Shown: piece by piece, positions 35,675-46,971 of the stretch | Layout: every line of letters begins with the position of its first letter | How positions within the stretch are numbered: the first letter of the stretch is position 1 | Origin: Anaeramoeba flamelloides | Lineage: Eukaryota > Metamonada > Anaeramoebidae | DNA length: 64,000 nt | Direction of reading: 5' to 3' | Assembly (NCBI GenBank): GCA_027625915.1 | Contig: JANTQA010000015.1 | Location: 11,189,001-11,253,000, forward strand | Program-made: the position numbers and the translations under genes | Notes under the pieces: model-generated | The model's input: only the letters and a program-made list of their open reading frames with translations | What the model was told of the DNA's origin: nothing | Database searches by the model: none

Positions 35675-36984
35675 GTAAATTTTTTATTTAGTTATTTTTT
35701 TTTTAATTATTAAGATTTCAATTCAAATCTCAGCCAATAAAATTAATTGTGACATTGGTGATTAAATAAATGAATATTTGATAGAATACTAACACAAGTT
35801 TCTTCATTAAATTGAAAACTATTAAAAAACAATTATTTATTCTTTAATAGTTCGAAAAAAGTTGTTTTTTCGTTTTCAAAAATTGAAAAAAATAATTACA
35901 AAAAAATTTCGATTTTGAAAAATTTTTTTAACAAATTGTTTGGTCTGATAAACAAGAATCCTTAACATAATTCAAATCATTTTTTGCTAGTAAAAAATGA
36001 TTTTGAATTTTAAGGATAAAAATACTTTATTCTAATATATCTTCAAGAAAATTTTATTTTGAAAATCTAATTTTAACTTTAAACAAAATCAAAATTTCCC
36101 AGTAAATTTTTTAAATGACTTTAAAAATTTGATTATTATAACTATCATTCTTAATGAAATACAATTATTTCCAAATCCGTTAAATATATCAATTTTTTGG
36201 TAAACCAAAAGAATATCTCAAAGAAGAAACAAAAAATTTCGATTAATATTCCTAGAAACAAAAACTTGTTGTATAATAATAATAATGTGAATAGTAATAA
36301 ACAGGGTAAAAAATGTTATAATGTGAGAAATAAAATGAATTTCAATGTTTTCAATTTCGGAAAAAATGGAAAAAAAAAATTGATCTTACTAAAATAATTT
36401 TCTTTTTTTGGTTTCTTTGTTGATCAAAATTGTTTGACACTTGGCATATCTACAAAATTAGTAAGTGGAGAATATTCCCAATAACATATTTTAAAAATTT
36501 GCCTTGTTGCTGTAGAAGACTGACCCCTTAAAGTTTCCTTATTTAAAAAAAAATTGAATTAACTAAAAAAGGGAAAGCTCTAAAGAAAATCAATCGTTTA
36601 AATTCTCAAAGTAAAATACAATAATCATTATAATGGTGTTTTCTAATAAATTTATCATTATATAAAGGAATTATCACAACAAATTAGATTTTAGTTATAG
36701 TAAATCCAACATTACTTTTGAAGATTTGTGATTATTTTATTTTCTACATTTATCAAAGGGTGAAAATTGATATATTTAGTATATTTAAACACTGCCCCAA
36801 ACAAAACTTTCAATAAAAACCCAAGAATTAATATATTTATCTGTAAAAGAGAAAATGTTTTCATTGTTTTCAAAAAATTCAATTGATCAGTAAATTCTAA
36901 TTTCGTTTTCTTTTAAAATTTCGGTAACATTAAGTTTGATAATAATATACAAATTTCTTTAATTTGTAATAAATTGTTTCTTTT
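35675..36984. other. Intergenic, nothing firm
   Basis: No gene recognised. A plus frame at 36197-36397 is Asn/Lys-rich and starts without ATG. GACCCCTTAAAG near 36519 resembles the terminus of element F but has no partner. Confidence 0.4.
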
Positions 36985-37700
36985 ATGTACATATTTGAGT
37001 TAATGCGCTAGTCATCCCAGGGGAATTTCTCCATACCCTTGAGGTGACTTGAAACCAAAAACTGTATTGTGAAATTGCCCTTATTTTGATTGAAAAAATT
37101 CAAATAAACAAAAAAAAAATTAACCAGGATCTATCAGTGCCAAAAAAATCCATAAATAACAAAAAGTTTACAAGAAATCTCAATCTTAAAAAAAACCTTT
37201 TTTTTTGTGAAAAAAATAATTATTTCTTTATTTTTAAATTTTCAAAGAGTTAAATTTCTTTAATTTAAAACACAGTGTTTTATTTAAGTATAAAACCAAT
37301 TTAATTCAATTTAATCTAATATGAGGTTAGATTGTAACTCTCTATAATTTTGACCAAAGTAATTATTTTGTAACATTTTTGAGAAAAAATTACTCATTTG
37401 AGAAAGGAAACAAATGAAAAAAAAATTGTTGAGATCTGAAAAAACAAAAAAGAGCAACACTTAAAAATCAACATAGTTATTTTCAATTATATAATTCACA
37501 ATCATACTTATTAAAATCTGAGTGTTGCTCTTTGAAGATTTTTTCTAAAAATGTTCATCTTTTCGATTTTTGATTTTTGGGAGATTCTATCACGCTTCCA
37601 ATTTTAATTAGCTTTTTATTTGTATTAGGTACTCATAAAAATTACATTTTTTTTTTTCCATTTCAGAAAATTATTTTGAACCATAATGATTTGACTCATA
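36985..37700 (+). repeat. Repeat family F, copy 1 (diverged)
   Basis: About 700 bases collinear with 52692-53381. Shared blocks include the AATTTAATTCAATTTAATCT type block, GAAATTGCCCTT against GAAATAGCCCTT, TTTCGATTTTTGATTTTTGG and a TTTTTTTTCCATTTCAG end. Internally AAAGAGCAACACT (near 37450) and AGTGTTGCTCTTT (near 37521) form a hairpin. Termini are eroded. Confidence 0.6.
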
Positions 37701-38531
37701 AATCAATTAAATCCAAATTTTGGTTATTTTTTAACATATTTCCTAAGACAAACAATGATTTTTTCATTGTATTGTTTAATACCCACTCTTTTGAAAAAAG
37801 AAAAAAATGAAACAAAATGAAAAAAAGAATCATAAAGATACCAAAAATTCCCAATCAGTTACAATTTGAAATCAACTCAATATTCTTCAAAATTATTATT
37901 AACTAAAATTTAAATTGAAAATTGTTTTTTTACACTTTCACACCTTTTTCTAAAAATGCCCTCATTTTTCATTATTCATTTTTAAAGATCTAGTCAAGAC
38001 TAGCTATGATTTATTATACGTATTTGTAAAACTAAATAAATATGACTAATAAACTTTTTTAATTTCAATTTTTTTTTTTTGCTATTAAAGACTTTGTCCA
38101 TAAAAAATGAACACTCAAAGACAAAATGACACAAAATTTAAATAACATATTGGCACTATCCTTTACTTATATAATATCTTTTACTAATTGTCAAAAATTC
38201 TGATTGACTAGTAAATCCAAAAAAGAAATTTTTTTAGAGTGAGATCAATTTTTTTTATCATTTTTTATGAAAAAGAATACTATTAAAATCATTTTATGAT
38301 TTATATTATAAAAATTTTTGACCTTTTATATTCCCATTTATTTCATACTTTAACACAATTACAAGTCTTTGTTGCCAAGATTATTAATATAAAGATTATT
38401 TTTTCTTTTTTGAGATCATTATTTTGTTTAATCTATAAAATTTTCTTTATGAACCATATTAAAAAATATTGTATTTTTTAATATAAAAGAGTAGAAAGAT
38501 TAAATTTTTAACATCTTTTTAAAATTTTACC

Positions 38532-38568
<37 letters not shown>

Positions 38569-39341
38569 AGATAAAATTGGATTTTTCAAAATAAAAATTT
38601 CTTAAAGATATTTGGGAATTTTGTAATTTAGACCACAAAACCCAAAATCATTTTTTTTCTGACAAAAATGATTTAAATTATTATAAGGATTCTTGTGAAT
38701 TAGGCCAAATAGTTTCCTTTAAAAAATTTTTCAAAATCGAAAATTATTGCAATTCTATTTTCATTTTTTGAAAAAAAAAAAAACAACTTTTTCAAAACTT
38801 TAAAGAATAAAATTTTTTTTAAAAGAGATCGTAATTTAATTGAGAAAAAATTTTTAAACTTATATCAAATATTCATTTATTAAACCATATGGACTTTAAT
38901 TTGTTCTATTTGTTTAGTTTTGAATTGGAATATCAATAATTATTACAAATAACAAAATAATAAAAAACTTTCTATTGAAATCTAAATCATTTCAAACATA
39001 AAATGAAAAATAGTTTTCACAATTTTCCATAATTAACTTAATTGTTAATAAAAATAATAGGTTACTTTTTTTGGTTTTATATAAGAAAAATGAGAATTTT
39101 GGATTTCAAAAAAGAGACGCATAATTAATAGATTGTTTAGATAAGATAATTTACTCATAACATAAGACAAAACACAAATTTCAAAAAAAAAAAAAAATTC
39201 ATTCTTCAAGATTTCCATATTATTTTGAAAATGTAGTATCACCTTAACAAAGTAATTGTTTATAAATTGACTTCTTCTGTATTCCAAAGTGACTAGAACA
39301 ATTCCAAAAGAAATAAACTTATTTTCGTTTTATTTAATTGT
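37701..39341. other. Intergenic with (AT)n tract
   Basis: An (AT)n run lies at 38533-38565. No gene or further repeat recognised. Confidence 0.5.
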
Positions 39342-40485
39342 CAACCCAACTTTTTTGCGCAAACTTTGAAAAAAATATAAGACACAAAAAAAACCTTAAA
39401 TTAGACTATATTTTTTCTACTTAGAGTAAAATAATTTGTACAAAATATAAAAAATTTCCTCAAAATGTGCCTTCTTTTGAGATTTTTTTTGTGCTTTAAA
39501 TTTTATTCAAAGTTTTTGTCTTAAGGGACTAGTCTCTATTAATTTTTTTTTTGACCAATAACTAAATAAGGATTCCTTATCTTGAAATATATTTAAAATT
39601 GAAAATAGACAGGTTTTTTCAATGTTAGAATTTTTAGTTCTTGTTTTTTTAAAATTTTATATTTCTGCTCAAAAAAAGTGACTTTTAAAAATTTTTTTTT
39701 GAAATATAGATCTTGAACTGATGAGAATTTTTTGATTAATTTTGGATTTAATTATTTTCTCAAAAATAATATTTATTCTCATTTTTAAAAACGAAAAAAT
39801 AATTTAAAACTGGTGAATATTTTCTATTTCGCTTATATTCATCCAACTTGAATCTATAAAGAACTCAATTTGTTTTATCAATAATTACTTTTTAAAAAAA
39901 TAGTTCTTATTCTTTTCTTTGATTTTTTTTGACTCTGACAAAAACTTTTGGGATGGTAATTTGGGAACACTTAAAAAAACTTCCAATTCAACAAAAACAA
40001 AAGAGTGTAAACTGAAAAAGTAGATTCATGAAAAAAAAGAATGGTACAATATAAAAAAGAAAATCTTTTATTAAGAGTAAAGCATATATTGTATATTTTT
40101 TTCGAATCAAACTATGTTTTCATGTAAAACCAAAAAAACCCTTTCAGGTTTATTTTTCAAACTATTTTTTGTAGGTCTTCCACAAACATAACAAAGTTTT
40201 ACTTTCTTGCTCATATTTTTTTTTATTTTTTGTATTTTTGCAAAAAGTTGAAAAAAAGCAACTTTCAAAAAAGTGAAAAAATGCAAAAATTTTTTATTTC
40301 TATAAAAAACAATAACTAAATTTAATGAATGTCATTTAGCAAGATTTCATTAATATACTAAGAAGTTTTTCACTTTGATTTGAAATCTAAGTAATTGGCA
40401 AAAAAAATTCTAAATCTCTATTAAATTTACCTAAAAAAAATTAATATAGACTATTCCCTTAAAGGCGTAAACAGACTCTCAAAAC
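39342..40485. mobile_element. Nested elements: MITE A containing B containing a ~750 bp insert
   Basis: Bases 39342-39533 are a degenerate MITE A ending at GTCTTAA. There, element B (TTAAGGGACTAGTCTCTATT) begins at a TTAA that lies inside the MITE A right TIR. B runs to ~39625 (GGTTTTTTCAA), is interrupted, and resumes at ~40380 (AAATCTAAGTAATTGGCAAA), ending ATAGACTATTCCCTTAA at ~40463. After it, AGGCGTAAACAGACT resembles the missing MITE A terminus AAGTGGAACTGACT. The order of insertion is A, then B, then the unidentified middle segment. Confidence 0.65.
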
Positions 40486-40685
40486 TTTATCAAAATTCTT
40501 AAAATATTATTTAATTATCTAGAAATCCAAATAAAGGATTTAAATTATATAATTCTAAGTATTCACAAAATCAAGTTTGAATAAAAGAACAACACATATT
40601 TAATTATTTTGAAAAATAAAACAATTGTTTATCATTTTTTTTTTTTACTCACTTAATTTATTAATTTTAAATCTATTTTTAATAA

Positions 40686-41505
40686 ATGCTTTCTCATTAC
40701 CTAACATCACCAAACCTCAAGGTAAACAAATTTACAAATTCATTTTTACCAATAACAAAGCGTTTTTATGGGGGACTCAAAGATCAAGATCGAATTTTCA
40801 CAAATTTATATGGAGAATTTGATTCATCTGTCACAGGTGCAATGAAAAGAGGCGATTGGCACAAAACTAAAAACATAATGTCCAAAGGCAAGGAATGGAT
40901 TATTAGTGAAATCAAGAAATCTGGCATCAGGGGAAGAGGAGGCGCAGGCTTCCCTACGGGCTTAAAATGGTCGTTCATGCCTAAAAACGATCCAAGGCCT
41001 TCCTATCTTGTTGTAAATGGAGACGAAGGAGAGCCAGGGACCTGTAAAGATCGACAAATTTTGTTGAACGATCCACAAAAGTTGGTTGAAGGCTGCCTTT
41101 TAGCTGGCTACGCTCTTGGTGCAAATACTTCTTACATTTATGTCAGGGGTGAATTTAAAAAAGAAATTAAAAGCCTTCAAAAGGCAATAGATGAAGCCTA
41201 TGGCCAAAACCTCATCGGCAAAAACGCTTGTGGGTTTGGTTATGACTTTGATATTCATGTCCACTCCGGTGCTGGTGCTTACGTTTGCGGTGAAGAAACA
41301 GCACTTATTGAAAGTTTAGAAGGAAAACCAGGTAAATTCACTTTTTTTTTTTTTTTCGTTTTTATTTTGAAAGTTCTTGAAAAATGTTTTTGTTTGAGAG
41401 TCGTACTTCGAGTAGAAACAGGAAAACAGATATTGGATTTCGTCAACTGTTTTTATTCGAGCTTTTTTTTTACAAACTTTTTTTCTCTTTTTGAAAACTT
41501 TTTTG

Positions 41506-41543
<38 letters not shown>

Positions 41544-42445
41544 ATTTGAAAAAAAAAAATAGATCTCTTTCAAAGCGAAACAAACTTTCAATTTTTAGTG
41601 CTGTTTTTTAATTTTTTTTTCCTGATTTGTTTGCTTCCAAATAATAACCACCACAAAATATTTTTTTGTCTGCTCATCACAAAAACCACTAACCACAAAT
41701 CAATAATAAAAAAAAAAAAACTACTTTTAATAATAATGACTAAACAGGAAAACCAAGAATCAAACCACCCTTCCCTCCACAAGAAGGGTTATGGGGATGT
41801 CCAACAAATGTAAACAATGTAGAAACAATTGCAAGTTGTCCAACAATCCTTCGAAGGGGCTCTTCATGGTACAACTCGTTTGGAAGGAAAAACAACTTTG
41901 GAACAAAAATCTTCTCGATTTCTGGCCATGTAAACAACCCATGTGTTGTTGAAGAAGAAATGAGTATTCCTTTAAAAACCTTAATTGAAAAGCACGCCGG
42001 GGGTGTTAGAGGCGGATGGAAAAATTTGCTTGCCGTCATCCCAGGCGGATCTTCAACGCCTGTATTACCAAAGCACATTGCCCAAAAAGTTTTAATGGAC
42101 TACGACGACTTGGCAAAATATGAAAGTGCCTTTGGTACAGGATCCATTATCGTAATGGACAAATCTACAGATATTGTAAAATCCATCGCCCGGTTATCCA
42201 AATTTTATGCTCACGAAAGTTGTGGCCAATGTACGCCCTGCAGAGAAGGTACAATCTGGATCAAATCCTTTATGGACCAAATCATAAAAGGCAAGGCAAC
42301 CGAAAACGACCTTGAATTATTATTAGAATTGTTGGATGGAATAAAAGGTAAAACCATCTGCGCTCTTGCAGATGCAGCAGTAATGCCCATAGAAGGTTTA
42401 TTTAGACATTTCACTCCTCAAATTTTGGAGAAATTAAAAAAATAA
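40686..42445 (+). CDS. nuoF: NADH dehydrogenase 51 kDa subunit (NuoF/NDUFV1), organellar
   Basis: Exons 40686-41331 and 41748-42445 join in phase 1 (intron GTAAAT..CAG) to 447 residues. Residues 1-~30, rich in Ser, Asn, Lys and Leu and ending K-R-F-Y-G-G, look like a mitochondrial or hydrogenosomal presequence. The mature part starts [13 protein letters not shown], as in human NDUFV1. FMN/NADH motifs are [10 protein letters not shown] at 83-92, [10 protein letters not shown] and [11 protein letters not shown] at 195-205. The [4Fe-4S] ligands C374-x2-C377-x2-C380 and C420 are all present. It oxidises NADH with NuoE. In anaerobes with hydrogenosomes NuoE/F feed ferredoxin or hydrogenase rather than a full complex I. 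No other complex I gene lies in the window, so that use is inference. Confidence 0.96.
41332..41747 (+). other. NuoF intron with a 35-T run
   Basis: 416-base intron carrying an uninterrupted T run at about 41508-41542 and other T-rich stretches. Frames reading through it are artefacts. Confidence 0.9.
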
Positions 42446-42650
42446 TTTTCAAAATTAATAGAATATTTTTTTAGGTGTTAATCATTTGTAACTAGTTGTA
42501 GGCTTTGAAAAAAATATTTTTATTATTTTTAATAAAATAGTATTCTGAAAAATTTTTTCACAAGATTTTTAAATATTTTTTTAATTTTAGTTAATTCTTT
42601 GGAGTTCAATGCTAATTTCAGTAAAGTAATTAACTAAACAAATAAATAAA

Positions 42651-43190
42651 CCCCAATTCAAAATTTTTAACACACCAAAATTGATTTGTGAAAAAAAAAA
42701 CTTATTTAATCAATTCAAGAAGATTTACCAAATTAGAACCATTCACTAATTGAAATGTTAACACTTTTTTATAAATTACAATACTCACAAAACAATAAAT
42801 AAATAATTATCTATACAAATAAATCATGGGTGTGTTAAAAATTTTGGAGAGAGCAAAACAAAAAAATACATTGGTAAATTTGTTTAAATTTTATTAGGAA
42901 TATTGATCGATCAAATGGTTAGATACTACCAACTAATTTTATTTGAGTTCTTCTATTTGGAACAACTCAACTTTAACATAATATAAACCTTGTTGAGAAA
43001 AATTTTGATCCAACGAAGCAAATTACGTAATTCAAGCAATGGAATGAAAACAAAAACTAAAAGATGAAAAAATGATTTTCATATTTTCCAAAAATCAAAA
43101 TTATCTCCAATTTCAATGAAATTGTATTATTGTGATTGTTTGGAACGTTTTAGCTGTGTGGAAAATTTTGAATTTTTGTTTAGTTATATA
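42651..43190 (+). repeat. Dispersed repeat family D, copy 1
   Basis: About 540 bases matching 58907-59442 in direct orientation, by eye close to nine in ten bases over the second half (ATTGATCGATCAAA, GATACTACCAACTAATTTTA and TTTGATCCAACGAA are shared). An inverted pair lies inside, AAAATTTTTAACACACC at 42660-42676 and GGTGTGTTAAAAATTTT at 42829-42845, so part of it may be a ~190 bp MITE. It starts about 200 bases after the NuoF stop. Non-coding. Confidence 0.8.
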
Positions 43191-46100
43191 TGTAAATTTT
43201 AATTATAAAAATTTTTTATTATTATTGAACATTTTGCGAGAAGGTTGGCCAATTCGAAATTGTTCATATTCTCACAAAAAATGTCCAACAACACATCACC
43301 ATAATCTAATAGCATTGTATTTCATAAGTTCAAAATTATCTCTTTTGAAAAGTATTTTTTTTTCAACTATAAATTTTTTTTGATTTCAAAATTTTTACCA
43401 ACTTGAAATAACAAATAAAAGATCTAAATTGTATATTTTTGTTCTTGTGGGGAATTTCGAACCAAAGGGTTTGAGAAATTAGGTGAAAGAGATACATCTT
43501 TAACTACATAAAGACTTTTTTAATAATAAAAAAAATTGTAACAAATTCAATTTACTAAATATACAAAAGGATGGGATATTTACTAAATAGTTCATTTTTT
43601 GTTTTGATGTAAAAATTTTGTATTATAAACAAACCAACTTTTTCTGAAAATTTTGTGGATCTAATAACTCAATTTTATCTATTTCTATTTGTTTTAAATT
43701 TTATCTGAAATATTCCTTATACTTTGAAGATAAAAAAATAAAATATACTTTGTGAAAATTGTAAAACTGTAGTATTTTTTCAAATTTATTTGTTAATTTT
43801 ATCCGTTTTTTTTTTACTTTTAATATAAAAATTTGTATTTAAATTTGGATTATATGCCCTTTTTTACAAGAAAATAATATGTATAAAATCGGCAACTTCT
43901 CGCAAAAATGTTCACAAGGTCATGATTCATATTCTGATTTTTTTTTGAAAAATAAACTCAAAATGATTCTTTTTATTGATTCCATATAAGGAAAATTATC
44001 CTTTTTTTATTTTCTTTATTAATATCAACTTATTTAACTTTAAATCACGTTTCGAATAGATTATCACAATTCACAAAATTTAATTATTATCAAAGAGAGG
44101 TTTTAAAAATATTGAAACAATTATATTTTTTTATTAAGGCGGAATAAATATTTAAGTCTTTTTTCTAGAAATTTTAGTTTAAGCACCTTTTTTTAAAATT
44201 ATGATGCTGTGTCTTTGTTTTCTACCACACACACAATTTTAATTCTTGAATAGAATCTAATAATTTGTTACATATAATAGTTTTTTTTTTTTTTGGATCA
44301 CATGAAAAATTCTTTTTTGATTTTCGTTGAATTAAAATAACATGATTTATTGAACGAAAAGTTGATACACACATTATATACCCATTTTTTTGTAAAAAAT
44401 TAACTCCTTTTCATTTAAAGGGATCTAGTTTTATTGAAGAAATAAAACATATTCCCCAAATTTAATACAATATTCATCTTAATTTATTTCTTTCATTTTA
44501 ATAGATTGAAATCTGATCATTTTTTCTAATTTATTCAATTATTTTGATTTGTTTTTACTTTTTTTTTTTTCAGTTTCTTTTAATTTTTTTTTTAATTCTT
44601 TTTAAAAACACAATTCAAAAACAAAAGGAAATATTTGTAAAAAAAAATATAATAAAAACTCGAAATAAAGTTTAAGAAAATTATTTTTTAATCAATACAT
44701 TCCTCTTTAAATAATCTTCTAGTTAACATATTAATTTTTGAAAAAAATAAGAAGTTTTGGATGAGAAGTACCAAGGAAACACATGGTTGATATAAATCTC
44801 ATTTTTATAATATTTTTTTTATTTTTTTCAAGAATTTAAGGTTTTCAAGACATTTTTTATGAAAATAAACTCTAATATGAAGTTTATTATTATTTCTCGT
44901 TTTTCTGAACAGTAGTTATTTTTGGTTGATTATTAAAAAAAGTTGAAAATTTGATTTGTGACTAGTTTACTTTAAGTGAAATGTGATTTATTTAACTTAT
45001 TTATAATTAATATTTTCGAGATTTTTGATTACCATCATTTTCTATTAGTTAAGAAAAATGTGAAAATACCCGAATAAAATAATAATTTTAAATGAATCAG
45101 ATAACACTTTTATAACAAATATCTTGTTTATATTGTCATTTTCGAAGAAAAAATAAGAAAAACATTTTTACAATATGTTATAATTTTTATTATTTTAAAA
45201 TATTTCAAAACTTTCAAATAATTAATTTGTTAAAAATATTTCAAAAAAATACTAATGTAAATATTTATTTATAATTAATTTTAAAAAATATTTTTTTAAT
45301 GATAATTTTAAATTTTAAAATAGTTTTATTTCATGAATTTTAGTGGTGAAACAATTTTAACCATAGGTATTATGTATTTTTTTTTTATTGTATTGTTTTT
45401 TTCTATACTTTAAATTTAAAACACCAAATATAACATGTTTTATCTTATATAACACGAATATTATTTGCGATAAAATTTTATAACGTCTTTTAAAACAAAA
45501 AAAAAATATGATAAAATTTCAATATTTTTTATATAACGTGTTATAGATGAGTGTATACATATTTTAATCAGTTTCTTTCAATTTTCTAATGCTTTCAAAA
45601 TTTATTACATAACTATATCACACGAATAACATCATATATAAATATATTTATTTATTGAGGAAAAAAAATTGAAAAGAAAAAATGAAAAACAATTATAATT
45701 AGTGTTCCAAATATAATAAATTAGAGTTAAAGAAGTTGGAAATAGGAAAAATAATTTTCGATACAAACATTGTCTCATCAAATTTGTTTATACCAACCCC
45801 AACCACCAAAGAAAACTGTTAAAAAAATAAGTTACAATAAAAATTACTTTACTCATTTATTCGATAATTAAATTGATTTTCTTAAAGTTGAAAAAAAAAA
45901 AAATACCTTTTTTTTCTTTGAAGATTTTATTGTAAATAATTTTACAAAATAAGACAATAAAAGAAAAAAGGGTTTTTTTCCTTTCTTATAATGAAACATT
46001 AATTTCGTACTTCGAAAGGTTAGTATTTTCATTCAGTTTTTTAAAAAAATCCAAAAAGAAATATAGATAAATTACTCAAAAATTAAAAGTTTTCTGAACT

Positions 46101-46313
46101 ATTTTAAATTATTATTATTTGTTTTTTTTTTACTATTCTTTAAATGATTTTAAACATCTTAAGGAATTATATATAAATGAAAAATATTTTGAAAGAATAT
46201 AAAAACAATTGAGTTGGTAAAAAGATTAAGTTTAGAAAGTAATTTTTAAAATAATAATAATTTCAAAAAAATCTTAATTATATAAAAAAAAATAATTTTT
46301 CCAAAAATCTTCG
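43191..46313. other. Intergenic, nothing recognised
   Basis: Over 3 kb of very AT-rich sequence with A/T runs. No gene, RNA or repeat could be supported. Confidence 0.5.
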
Positions 46314-46489
46314 ACAGTCAGTTTCACTTTTAAGGCACAAACTTTCAACGAAATTTAAGGCACAAAATTTTGGATTCTAGTAAAATAATTTGTAAAAATT
46401 AAAAATTCCAATTTTTGTTTCTTAATTTGAAATTTTTTTGTGCATTAAATTTTGTTGAAAGTTTGTGCCTTAAAAGTGAAACTGACTGT
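46314..46489. mobile_element. MITE family A, copy 4
   Basis: Ends ACAGTCAGTTTCACTTTTAA and TTAAAAGTGAAACTGACTGT are perfect complements over 20 bases. The same C-to-T change sits in both TIRs relative to other copies, so this copy's ends agree with each other better than with the family. A C-run (CGCCCCCCCC) follows immediately. Confidence 0.9.
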
Positions 46490-46971
46490 ATTCGCCCCCC
46501 CCTTTTTTTTTTTAAGTATTAGATCTATGATGTAATGATAATTATAAACTATTATTAAAAAAAAAAATTTTAACGTAAAGAAAATAATTCTTAAACTATT
46601 ACAATTTTCTTGTCTTTTGATTAACTTTGAATTTTATTAATACATTTTATAAAAATCATTATACTTATATTTTATGTTTTTTTTTGGAAAAATTTCATTT
46701 AATTCTTTTTTTTTAATAAAAAAACCCGAGATGTATAGAATTAAAGGAAATAATTTACCTAATTATAATAATAATTGAACAGAGCAAATTATTATAAAAA
46801 AAAATATTTCTAATAATTAAAACCCAAAATTCACACTCACAAGGGTTGTTCATTTACCTAATCATACAACATTGATGAATAATGGACACTTTTCAAATTT
46901 ATATTAAAAGAGTATCTGTGTAAAACGAAAGAACAAAAGAAATTAAAACTTGAATTATTTAAATCTAGATT
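46490..46971. other. 3' flank of the RCC1-BTB gene
   Basis: AT-rich, no feature recognised. Confidence 0.4.

Noticed and set aside
41340-41745. Several frames on both strands inside NuoF
   Set aside because: They lie in the T-rich intron. Joining 41331 to 41748 restores the conserved [13 protein letters not shown] sequence.
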